Source: Pseudomonas poae
Lineage (GTDB): Bacteria > Pseudomonadota > Gammaproteobacteria > Pseudomonadales > Pseudomonadaceae
NCBI GenBank assembly: GCA_004000515.1
Contig: CP034537.1
Span: 930,001-994,000 of the forward strand
DNA: 64,000 bases
Reading direction: 5' to 3'
This document shows, one piece after another, positions 56,422 through 64,000 of the stretch. Position 1 is the first letter of the stretch, and every line of letters begins with the position of its first letter. Under the pieces are notes generated by a model that ran no database searches, was not told the origin of the DNA, and saw only the letters and a program-made list of their open reading frames with translations. The position numbers and the translations under genes were made by a program.

Positions 56422-57803
56422 TCAACGACTCACAGCAATCGCCTGGTTATTCATAATACGCGGAGTCAGGAATACCAGCAGCTCGGATTTTTTCTCCGCC
56501 AGCACATCGCGCCGGAAAAGGCGGCCAAGATACGGCACATCGCCCAAAAATGGCACTTTATCTACCACTTTGCTTTGGGTATTGGAGAAAACCCCACCAA
56601 TGACGATGGTCTCGCCATCCTTGACCAGCACCTTGGCGTTGACTTCGTTCTTCTTGATCGGCGGTACATCGTTGAGCTTGTTCAGGTAGTCAGGCTCGTC
56701 CTTGGTGACCTTGACCTGCATGATCACATGGTCGTCGGGAGTGATTTGCGGGGTGACTTCCAGGGAGAGCGAGGCCTCCTTGAACGACACCGAGGTGGCG
56801 CCGCTGGAGCTGGATTCCTGGTACGGGATCTCGGTGCCCTTGAGAATCCGCGCGGTTTCCTTGTCGGACGTCACCACCTTGGGCTGGGAGACGATTTCCC
56901 CGTTGCCGGTTTTCTCCATGGCGGTCAGCTCAAGGTCCAGCAGCAAATTATCGGTGATATAGGCGATACCCAGGCCCGACGAGCCGGTCAGAGAGCCCAA
57001 GTCGACAAAGGGTGCGGTGGGCGGATTTTCCGGAGGATCTTCACCCTCGCCCGGTGATTTGCCAACACCACCAGCCCCCACTTGCCGCGAGTGAGCCGCC
57101 CGCCCCAGCGCGCGCCGAGGCTTCTGTCGTAATCGACATTGGCTTCGACAATCCGGGCCTCGATCATCACTTGGCGCACCGGAACATCCAATTGCGCCAC
57201 GATTCGCCGCAGCTCCTCGAGGCGCTCGCCAGTCTGGTAGGCAATGATGTTGTTGGTACGGTCATCCACGGCCACTGAGCCACGCTCATCGGTGGTGCCT
57301 TCCAGGCCGGCCACCGATTGAAACAGCTTGGCCAGGTCCGCCGCCTTCGCGTAATTGACCTGCAACAGCTCCCGACGCAATGGCGCCAGTTCAGCCATCT
57401 GCTTGCGAGACTCCAATACCAGCAATTCTCGGGCTGCCAACTCCTCGGCGGGCGCCACCAGTAACACGCCGGCCTTTACCCGTTTATCCAGGCCTTTGGC
57501 TTGCAATACCAGGTCCAGCGCCTGGTCCCACGGCACATCCTTGAGTCGCAGGGTGATCGAACCCTGCACATCGTCCCCGGCGACCAGGTTGAGGCCTGCC
57601 ACGTCGGCGATTTGCTGCAATACCGTGCGCAGTTGAATATTTTGAAAGTTGAGGCTCAGCTTATCGCCGGCGTAGACGCCCGAAACCGCATTGTCAGGAG
57701 GCGGCAGATGAATCAGGTCGACGCGTTTGGGCACAGCGGCAGCCATCGGTGCCGTGAACGCTATCCATAGCGCCACACCGACGGACAAGAAAGTCCTTTT
57801 CAT
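56422..57803 (-). CDS. pilQ: Type IV pilus secretin PilQ, short form (one indel)
   Basis: Secretin of about 460 residues. Signal peptide ends MAAA-VP, then an STN-like domain (LSLNFQNIQLRTVLQQIAD), one N-type domain (LLQVNYAKAADLAKLF) and the secretin core (EIVSQPKVVTSDKETARIL to LLVFLTPRIMNN). A missing base in 57075-57079 splits it inside the core; restored join GKWGAGGVGKSPGEG. P. aeruginosa PilQ is 714 residues and carries N-terminal AMIN domains that bind peptidoglycan; these are absent here. Confidence 0.88.
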
Positions 57804-57816
57804 GGGTTAGATTCCG

Positions 57817-58788
57817 TTATGAGTTGACGTTTAACACCAGGGTTCGCGAGCGCTCCAGCCAAGCGCCCTGTTTATCGGGGAACAACTCGACCAGTTCGAC
57901 GTGGCCATCATGAATAGCCGTGATCCGGCCATGGTCTGGTCCCAGGTAGTCGCCGACCGCCAGGCGGTATACCTGGTTAGCGGCACGTAGCAGGACGAAG
58001 GTATGCATGCCTCGAGACAAAGTGCCGACCATTTCGCACTGCTCCACCGCGAGGTTTTCCAGGATCCCTCGCGGCCTTTTCAGATCCGGCGCAGGGGTTG
58101 GACGCCCAGGCGCGTGCTCGGTCTGCAAGGCCAGCGGCTGGAACGGATCGCGCAGACCTGCCGAGTCATAGGTAAACGACTGGGCTTGCACGATAGGCTC
58201 AGTCGAACGCGCACCTTGCTGCGTGCGCCAATAGGCCTTGGCCAACACATCGAGGCGCAGCAACCTGCCATCCGGTCGTAAGGCAACATCGTGCGCGGTG
58301 GCGATTCGCGCAAGGCCTCCCAGGCCGCTCACGAACATCGCCAGGTCGTGATACGCGCCCGTCACGCCAATTTGCACGGGCTGCTCGATATAAAACGATT
58401 GAGGCTGTTCATCCAAGGGTGTGACGCTTTCGACCAGCAAGCCATTGGCCTGCGCCAAGCGCGCAATATCCTCCAACAACCCAGGCATTTCGGACTCACT
58501 CGGCAACTGTCGCAGAAGCGTGTCGACCCGACCTTGCCTCAGCAGTAGCTGGCGGTTGTGTTCTTCCAGGCTGGCAGACTGGGCGGTTTTTTGCGCAACT
58601 TGCTGCTGCAGGGACACTTCCCGCGCCTCGACCTGATACAACCGCCCCCGTGAGGGGCTCAAGTAAGCAAGGTCGCCGACCACCCACACCGCACCCGCCA
58701 GCGCACAGCCCAGCAGGGCCTTGCCGGGAAGGGGCCATTTTTCAGTGTTGTGAGTGAGTGCGCGAAGTTTGAGCCAGAGCAGGCTCAA
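57817..58788 (-). CDS. PilO-PilP fusion protein
   Basis: One intact frame of 323 residues. The first part (about 1-200) is PilO: a membrane helix (LLGCALAGAVWVVGDLAYL), coiled coil and ferredoxin-like periplasmic domain. The second (about 210-323) is PilP: the YDSAGLRDPFQP linker and the beta domain VEQCEMVGTLSRG to DKQGAWLERSRTLVL. The lipoprotein signal and lipobox that start normal PilP are missing. Start TTG 58788 overlaps the pilN stop (TTGA). Confidence 0.85.
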   Translation of the reverse strand: MSLLWLKLRALTHNTEKWPLPGKALLGCALAGAVWVVGDLAYLSPSRGRLYQVEAREVSLQQQVAQKTAQSASLEEHNRQLLLRQGRVDTLLRQLPSESEMPGLLEDIARLAQANGLLVESVTPLDEQPQSFYIEQPVQIGVTGAYHDLAMFVSGLGGLARIATAHDVALRPDGRLLRLDVLAKAYWRTQQGARSTEPIVQAQSFTYDSAGLRDPFQPLALQTEHAPGRPTPAPDLKRPRGILENLAVEQCEMVGTLSRGMHTFVLLRAANQVYRLAVGDYLGPDHGRITAIHDGHVELVELFPDKQGAWLERSRTLVLNVNS

Positions 58789-59339
58789 GGCTGGGCCTCG
58801 GTGGACTCGCCCTGACGCACCATCAGCTGGAATTCATTGTTGCCGCGAGCGCCTTCTGTGCGCACGTGTTGCAGCCGCGTGGCGTGGGCACCTTCGGAAG
58901 CTTCCAGGCTACGCATCAGTTGGGCGATGTCCTGACTGGAGTCGGCACTGCCGCTGATGCTGACCGTGTCACCCTTCGCCACCACCTCATGCAGGTGGAC
59001 GCCCTCAGGCACAGCACGCGCCAACTGGTCCAGCAACTGGGCACTGGACGAACGCCCATCGTGCAAGTCCTGCACAACCTTCATGCGCTCCGCCAATTGC
59101 TGGCTTTGCAGTTGCAGGTCGTCGATGGTCTTGATGCGTGAGTCCAGGACGGCCACATCTTTATCCAGATGGTTATTGCGCGTCACTTGCCGATCAATGG
59201 CCCGGTCGATCACTTGGTCCGCCAGCCACACGGCCGCGAGCGCCACACCGGCGAACGCCAGCAGAAACGCAAGGAAATACTTGCGCCGCCGCTCTGCCAA
59301 GGCTTGGCGCCAAGGCAAAAGGTTGATTCGTGTCTTCAA
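58785..59339 (-). CDS. pilN: Type IV pilus alignment protein PilN
   Basis: Bitopic protein of 184 residues: short cytoplasmic INLLPWRQ motif, which binds PilM, a membrane helix (YFLAFLLAFAGVALAAVWLA) and a periplasmic ferredoxin-like domain. Start TTG 59339 has GAGGAG before it and overlaps the pilM stop (TTGA). The frame is intact. Confidence 0.87.
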   Translation of the reverse strand: MKTRINLLPWRQALAERRRKYFLAFLLAFAGVALAAVWLADQVIDRAIDRQVTRNNHLDKDVAVLDSRIKTIDDLQLQSQQLAERMKVVQDLHDGRSSSAQLLDQLARAVPEGVHLHEVVAKGDTVSISGSADSSQDIAQLMRSLEASEGAHATRLQHVRTEGARGNNEFQLMVRQGESTEAQP

Positions 59340-59989
59340 GCGAAACTCCTCAGGGCCAACCCACAAGCAATTCCCATCCCGTGGGCATCCACGGCCCATT
59401 GTGCGCCATCGACTCGATGGCCCGGCGTGAAGCTGGCGAAATCCTGACTGCAAGCACGCGCCAATGCAAACGCTTCGACATCAATCACCTTCGGCACCAG
59501 CCCTGCCAGGGCCAAGACCGCCTCGCGCGCTTCGATATGCTCCTTCAGGCAGGCGGCCAACAGCACCTCGACGCGATCAGGGTCCTGGGCCGAGCGCCCC
59601 TGGAGCTGAAAGTCGATGGCCACCTCGTCCAGCGGGTACGGAATGTACTGGTCCGCTTCTGCCTGGATCATCCATGCCATCTCATCGTCGCTGAGCCCTG
59701 CTGCCATGTCGATGACCCGCGTGATCACCGAAGGCCCGGCCACGGCAACCGCAGCGCCACGGGCTGACGTGTGCAACCGAGGCAGCGTCGCGTGCAAGGC
59801 ACGCCCTATGCTTTCCAGATCCAAAAGTGCACCGTCGACCACCGCGCGGGCGGGCAGTGCCTGGGTGGCATAGCCCTGAACACTGTAACCGTTGCCAGAA
59901 CGGCCCAACTCAACCAGCCGAATGGCCGTGTCATTGATATCGACACCCAGCAGGGCGTCGGCTTTTCGCGTGAAAAATCCCTTTCTCAT
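59336..59989 (-). CDS. pilM: PilM with large internal deletion
   Basis: Actin-like cytoplasmic protein that recruits PilN. Only 217 residues, against about 354 for P. aeruginosa PilM. The first 180 residues match well (LLGVDINDTAIRLVELG, EADQYIPYPLDEVAIDF, VIDVEAFALARAC), and the last ten (IACGLALRSFA) are the normal C-terminus. About 135 residues between them are missing, including the second actin subdomain and its DIG phosphate motif. The frame is open throughout, so the loss is a deletion and not an indel artefact. ATP binding is doubtful. Confidence 0.85.
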   Translation of the reverse strand: MRKGFFTRKADALLGVDINDTAIRLVELGRSGNGYSVQGYATQALPARAVVDGALLDLESIGRALHATLPRLHTSARGAAVAVAGPSVITRVIDMAAGLSDDEMAWMIQAEADQYIPYPLDEVAIDFQLQGRSAQDPDRVEVLLAACLKEHIEAREAVLALAGLVPKVIDVEAFALARACSQDFASFTPGHRVDGAQWAVDAHGMGIACGLALRSFA

Positions 59990-60205
59990 AAAACTCCCTA
60001 AAAATTTGCCTGTCATACCGCCTGATTGCTGCTGGACGCCATGCATTCGGTCGACTTGTTGAACAGGCGCGAATGACGCCCCAAGCCGAAAAATGCTTTA
60101 ATGCCCAGCGTTTTTTCCCGCTTTATCTGCAGCTCGGGTTGATCCATCGTTTGCCATGCATGCCCCGACGCCTAACTCATTCTTTTCTCTGGAAATCCAA
60201 AAGCC
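59990..60205. promoter_or_regulatory. Divergent pilM/ponA control region
   Basis: The 216 bases between divergent pilM and ponA must hold promoters for both. I assign no boxes. Confidence 0.4.
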
Positions 60206-62671
60206 TTGATTCGTCTGCTGAAGTTTTTCGGGTACTCCATTGTCGCGATTGTCTGCGGGCTGCTGCTCGTACTCAGCGGTGCCTACCTCTACCTTAGTCC
60301 GGGTTTACCCTCCGTAGAGGCCCTGAGAAGTATCCAGTTGCAGATTCCTTTGCGGGTCTACAGCAGCGATGAAAAGCTGATCGCGGAGTTCGGCGAAATG
60401 CGCCGCACACCGATCCGTTTTGCCGACATTCCACCCAATTTCATCAGCGCCCTGCTCTCGGCCGAAGACGATAATTTCGCCAACCACTATGGCGTGGACC
60501 CCAGCAGCCTGGTGCGCGCCGCCACGCAGCTGGTAAAAAGCGGACACATTCAATCCGGTGGCAGCACCATCACCATGCAGGTGGCGAAGAACTTCTTCCT
60601 CACCAGCGAGCGCAGCTTCTCGCGTAAAGCCACCGAGATCCTGCTGGCGCTGCAAATCGAGCGTCAGCTGACCAAGGACGAGATCCTTGAGCTGTACGTC
60701 AACAAGATCTACCTAGGCAACCGCGCCTACGGAATCGAGGCGGCTTCGCAGGTTTACTACGGCAAGTCGATTCGTGATGCCAGCCTGGCGCAGATGGCCA
60801 TGATTGCTGGCCTGCCAAAAGCACCCTCGCGCTTCAACCCCCTGGCCAACCCGGCGCGCAGCAAAGAACGCCGCGACTGGATCCTCGGACGCATGTACAA
60901 GCTGGGCAAGATCGACCAAGCCGCCTATGAAAGCGCAGTGGCCGAACCGCTGAACGCCAGCTACCACGTACCAACGCCGGAAGTGAACGCTCCGTATATC
61001 GCTGAAATGGCCCGGGCCGAGATGGTCGGCCGTTATGGCAGCGAGGCCTACACCGAGGGCTTCCGCGTCACCACTACCGTGCCAAGCGACCTGCAGGACT
61101 TTGCCAACAACTCGGTGCATTCCGGCCTGATCACTTACGACCAGCGTCACGGCTACCGAGGCCCTGAATCGCGTTTGCCGGGCAAGACCTTGAGCGCCTG
61201 GACCACAGAGCTGGGCAAGCAACGCGCAATCAGCGGGCTGGAACCGGCCATCGTGACCCAAGTGCAAAAAGACGGCGTGCAGGTCCTGACCCGTACCGGC
61301 GAAGCGCACGTGAGCTGGGACAGCATGAAGTGGGCGCGACCGTTCCTGAACACCAACAGCATGGGCCCGATGCCCAAGCAGCCGTCGGACGTGGCGCAGG
61401 TGGGTGACTTGATCCGCGTGCAACGCCAGAAGGACGACAGCCTCAAATTCAGCCAGGTGCCGCTGGCCCAGGGCGCCCTGGTTTCCCTGGACCCACAGAA
61501 CGGTGCAATTCGCGCCCTGGTCGGCGGCTTTGCCTTCGAGCAGAGCAACTACAACCGTGCTACCCAGGCCAAGCGCCAGCCGGGTTCCAGCTTCAAGCCA
61601 TTCATCTACAGCGCCGCGCTGGACAACGGCTACACCGCCGCGAGCCTGGTCAACGACGCGCCAATCGTGTTTGTCGACGAATACCTGGACAAGGTCTGGC
61701 GCCCTAAGAACGACACCAACACCTTCCTCGGTCCTATCCGTATCCGCGAGGCGTTGTACAAGTCGCGCAACCTGGTGTCGATCCGCTTGCTGCAAGCAAT
61801 GGGCGTAGGCAAGACCATCGACTACATCACCCGCTTTGGCTTCAACAAGTCGGACCTGCCGCCTAACCTGTCGCTGGCCCTGGGCACTGCGACCCTGACA
61901 CCGATGGAAATCGCCACCGGCTGGAGTACCTTTGCCAACGGCGGCTACAAGATATCGCCGTACTTGATCGACAAAATCGAAAGCCGCAATGGCGACACGC
62001 TGTTCACCGCCAACCCGCCACGCGTGCCGGGTGATGTGGTCAATGGTGTAGCCGCCACTGATGGCCTGGCCGCGCCGAGCCATGGCGGCATCACCATCGA
62101 GCCGACCCCAGGTGCAGCGCCAGCCGCGAACACCACTGCGCCAGCCGAGCCACAAGCCCCTGCCGTTGCTGAACGCGTGGTGGATGGCCGCACCACGTAC
62201 ATCCTCAACAGCATCCTTGAAGACGTGATCAAGAAGGGTACCGGCCGCCGTGCACTGGCACTGGGCCGTGCGGATATCGCGGGCAAGACGGGCACCACCA
62301 ACGACTCCAAGGACGCCTGGTTCTCCGGCTACAACGGCGACTACGTGACCACCGTATGGACCGGCTACGACCAACCAGAAAGCCTCGGCCGCCGCGAGTT
62401 CGGTGGCACCGTCGCCTTGCCGATCTGGATGAGCTACATGGGCGCAGCCTTGAAGGACAAACCGCTGCACACCCAGCCGGAGCCGGAAGGCATTCTCAGC
62501 CTGCGGATCGACCCGGTCAGCGGCCGCGCGGCGTCGCCAAGCACGCCGAATGCGTACTTCGAACTGTTCAAGAGCGAAGACACGCCGCCGTCGGTCAACG
62601 AACTGGGTAACGGTGTTGCACCGGGTAGCCCGTTGCCGGCGGATGAAGCGGCGCCGATCGACCTGTTCTAA
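60206..62671 (+). CDS. ponA: Penicillin-binding protein 1A
   Basis: Class A PBP of 821 residues building peptidoglycan. A membrane anchor (about residues 8-28) precedes the glycosyltransferase domain (EDDNFANHYGVD with the catalytic Glu, then GGSTITMQVAKN). The transpeptidase domain has SSFK (QPGSSFKPFIYS), SRN (KSRNLVSI) and KTGT (AGKTGTTND). Start TTG 60206. The frame is intact. Divergent from pilM, as in P. aeruginosa. Confidence 0.95.
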   Translation: MIRLLKFFGYSIVAIVCGLLLVLSGAYLYLSPGLPSVEALRSIQLQIPLRVYSSDEKLIAEFGEMRRTPIRFADIPPNFISALLSAEDDNFANHYGVDPSSLVRAATQLVKSGHIQSGGSTITMQVAKNFFLTSERSFSRKATEILLALQIERQLTKDEILELYVNKIYLGNRAYGIEAASQVYYGKSIRDASLAQMAMIAGLPKAPSRFNPLANPARSKERRDWILGRMYKLGKIDQAAYESAVAEPLNASYHVPTPEVNAPYIAEMARAEMVGRYGSEAYTEGFRVTTTVPSDLQDFANNSVHSGLITYDQRHGYRGPESRLPGKTLSAWTTELGKQRAISGLEPAIVTQVQKDGVQVLTRTGEAHVSWDSMKWARPFLNTNSMGPMPKQPSDVAQVGDLIRVQRQKDDSLKFSQVPLAQGALVSLDPQNGAIRALVGGFAFEQSNYNRATQAKRQPGSSFKPFIYSAALDNGYTAASLVNDAPIVFVDEYLDKVWRPKNDTNTFLGPIRIREALYKSRNLVSIRLLQAMGVGKTIDYITRFGFNKSDLPPNLSLALGTATLTPMEIATGWSTFANGGYKISPYLIDKIESRNGDTLFTANPPRVPGDVVNGVAATDGLAAPSHGGITIEPTPGAAPAANTTAPAEPQAPAVAERVVDGRTTYILNSILEDVIKKGTGRRALALGRADIAGKTGTTNDSKDAWFSGYNGDYVTTVWTGYDQPESLGRREFGGTVALPIWMSYMGAALKDKPLHTQPEPEGILSLRIDPVSGRAASPSTPNAYFELFKSEDTPPSVNELGNGVAPGSPLPADEAAPIDLF

Positions 62672-62699
62672 CTCGATCTGCCCCTTGATGCAGATCCAT

Positions 62700-62789
62700 T
62701 GTGGGAGCGGACATGCTCGCGAATGCGCAGTGCCAGTCAACGAATCTAGAGACTGACACACCGCATTCGCGAGCAAGCCCGCTCCCACA
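62700..62789. repeat. REPIN downstream of ponA
   Basis: Inverted pair starting TGTGGGAGCGGACATGCTCG and ending CCCGCTCCCACA. The left arm differs from the consensus at GACATG. Confidence 0.88.
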
Positions 62790-62828
62790 TTTGGTTCTGC
62801 GCAAAGTCCAAGTTAATCGCCACACAGC

Positions 62829-62862
62829 AAAAAGCCCCGACTCTCACGAGCCGGGGCTTTTT
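62829..62862. terminator. Bidirectional terminator between ponA and maeB
   Basis: AAAAAGCCCCG and CGGGGCTTTTT arms around an ACTCTCACGAGC loop; A and T runs serve either strand. It ends ponA and maeB transcripts, which converge. Confidence 0.88.
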
Positions 62863-62881
62863 GTTGGTGCGCTACAACGGC

Positions 62882-64000
62882 TTAGCCGTTGAACACATCA
62901 TCCACGCTTTGCAGCGGGTAGTTCTTCGGATACGGCAGGGTGGCCACGCCTGTCTCGATGGCAGCTTTGGCCACGGCATCGGAGATCAGGGTGATCAGGC
63001 GCTTGTCCATTGGTTTCGGAATGATGTACTCACGACCGAATTCCAGCTTGGCGCCACCGTAGGCGTCGCATACGTCCTGAGGTACCGGCAGTTTGGCCAG
63101 TTCACGCAGGGCGTTGGCGGCAGCCACTTTCATTTCTTCGTTGATGCGCTTGGCGCGAACGTCCAGGGCACCACGGAAGATGAACGGGAAGCCCAGCACG
63201 TTGTTGACCTGGTTCGGGTAGTCCGAACGGCCAGTGGCCATGATCACGTCGCTACGGGTGGCGTGAGCCAGCTCTGGCGAAATCTCTGGGTCCGGGTTGG
63301 AGCAGGCGAACACGATTGGGTTGGCCGCCATGGACTTCAGGCCTTCAGCGCTCAGCAGGTTCGGGCCGGACAGACCGACGAATACGTCTGCACCGTCAAG
63401 GGCGTCAGCCAGCGTGCGCTTGGACGACGGGTGGGCAAACATCGCCTTATACTGGTTCAGGTCGGAACGCTCGGACTGGATCACGCCCTTGCTGTCGACC
63501 ATGTAGATGTTTTCCAGCTTGGCGCCCATGCTGACGATCAGCTTCATGCAGGAGATGGCAGCAGCGCCAGCGCCCAGGCAGACGATCTTGGCATCAGCCA
63601 GGGTTTTGCCAGCGATTTCCAAGGCGTTGATCATGCCGGCCGCGGTAACGATCGCGGTGCCGTGCTGGTCATCGTGGAATACCGGAATGTCGCACTGTTC
63701 GATCAGAGCCTTTTCGATCTCGAAGCACTCAGGTGCCTTGATGTCTTCCAGGTTGATGCCACCGAAGGTGATGGAAATGCGCTTGACGGTGTCGATGAAA
63801 GCTTGCGGGCTCTCGGAGTCGACTTCGATGTCGAAAACGTCGATACCGGCAAAGCGCTTGAACAGCACGCCCTTACCTTCCATGACTGGCTTGGAAGCCA
63901 ATGGGCCGAGGTTACCCAGGCCGAGAATCGCGGTGCCATCAGAAATCACTGCAACCAGGTTGCCCTTACCGGTGTACTTGTACGCCAGCTCAGGATCGCG
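62882..64000 (-). CDS. maeB: NADP-dependent malic enzyme, C-terminal part (window edge)
   Basis: Decarboxylates malate to pyruvate with NADP reduction. 373 codons are visible on the minus strand and the N-terminus lies beyond position 64000; the full protein should be about 420 residues, without a phosphotransacetylase domain. [35 protein letters not shown] and [17 protein letters not shown] are the malic-enzyme and nucleotide-binding signatures. The C-terminus is [13 protein letters not shown]. Confidence 0.93.
   Translation of the reverse strand, partial: RDPELAYKYTGKGNLVAVISDGTAILGLGNLGPLASKPVMEGKGVLFKRFAGIDVFDIEVDSESPQAFIDTVKRISITFGGINLEDIKAPECFEIEKALIEQCDIPVFHDDQHGTAIVTAAGMINALEIAGKTLADAKIVCLGAGAAAISCMKLIVSMGAKLENIYMVDSKGVIQSERSDLNQYKAMFAHPSSKRTLADALDGADVFVGLSGPNLLSAEGLKSMAANPIVFACSNPDPEISPELAHATRSDVIMATGRSDYPNQVNNVLGFPFIFRGALDVRAKRINEEMKVAAANALRELAKLPVPQDVCDAYGGAKLEFGREYIIPKPMDKRLITLISDAVAKAAIETGVATLPYPKNYPLQSVDDVFNG

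Noticed and set aside
60713..62788. A 691-codon open frame on the minus strand
   Set aside because: Antisense to ponA, low-complexity and His/Gln/Gly-rich, a shadow of a real gene.

Overview
The window reads as a chromosomal segment of a Pseudomonas fluorescens-group bacterium. The DNA is GC-rich and carries seven REP/REPIN-type palindromic repeats of the sort typical of this group. The housekeeping order (acyl-CoA dehydrogenase, nhaP2-like antiporter, mscK-like channel, selO, parA-like ATPase, LysR/MFS pair, hemE, gltD, gltB, damX-like, aroB, aroK, pilQ-pilM, ponA, maeB) matches, as I remember it, the P. aeruginosa PA5020-PA5046 backbone.

Layout. 1-12.9 kb is backbone (acyl-CoA dehydrogenase, nhaP2, mscK, selO, trxC, a ParA-type ATPase) interrupted by a zapA/TIGR02449 pair and a chemoreceptor. 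13.2-30.1 kb is one long, mostly overlapping plus-strand operon of 20 genes. It encodes an aryl polyene (APE) pathway: ketosynthases and chain-length factor, two ACPs, ketoreductase, dehydratases, an acyl ligase fused to a dehydratase, an aromatic ammonia-lyase, methyltransferase, FAD oxidoreductase, acyltransferases, a glycosyltransferase, and a LolA-like / MMPL / lipoprotein export set. 30.1-34.1 kb holds a lipoprotein, a lone PemK/MazF-type toxin, a LysR regulator divergent from an MFS transporter, and a cytochrome b561. 34.3-43.6 kb is a complete minus-strand type II secretion operon (gspC to gspM), followed by gbpA, a secreted chitin-active LPMO that is its likely cargo. 45.5-60.0 kb is minus-strand housekeeping: hemE, gltD, gltB, damX-like, aroB, aroK and the type IV pilus alignment operon. 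Divergent ponA and the C-terminal part of maeB close the window.

Functional picture. The APE operon should make an aryl polyene chain on ACPs, join it to a lipid or glycolipid and move it to the outer membrane, where such pigments protect against oxidative stress. The type II system would export GbpA. In the pilus operon PilM lacks its middle third, PilO and PilP are one polypeptide, and PilQ lacks the usual N-terminal extension.

Sequence quality. About 40 reading-frame breaks are present, nearly all one-base indels and mostly in homopolymers. They also hit genes that cannot all be dead (hemE, aroK, gltB, gltD), so I treat them as sequencing errors and give coordinates for the restored genes. 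Three observations stand out: a REPIN inserted exactly in frame inside the lolA-like signal peptide, the remodelled pilus alignment complex, and the APE ligase-dehydratase fusion with an unusual lyase selectivity pair.
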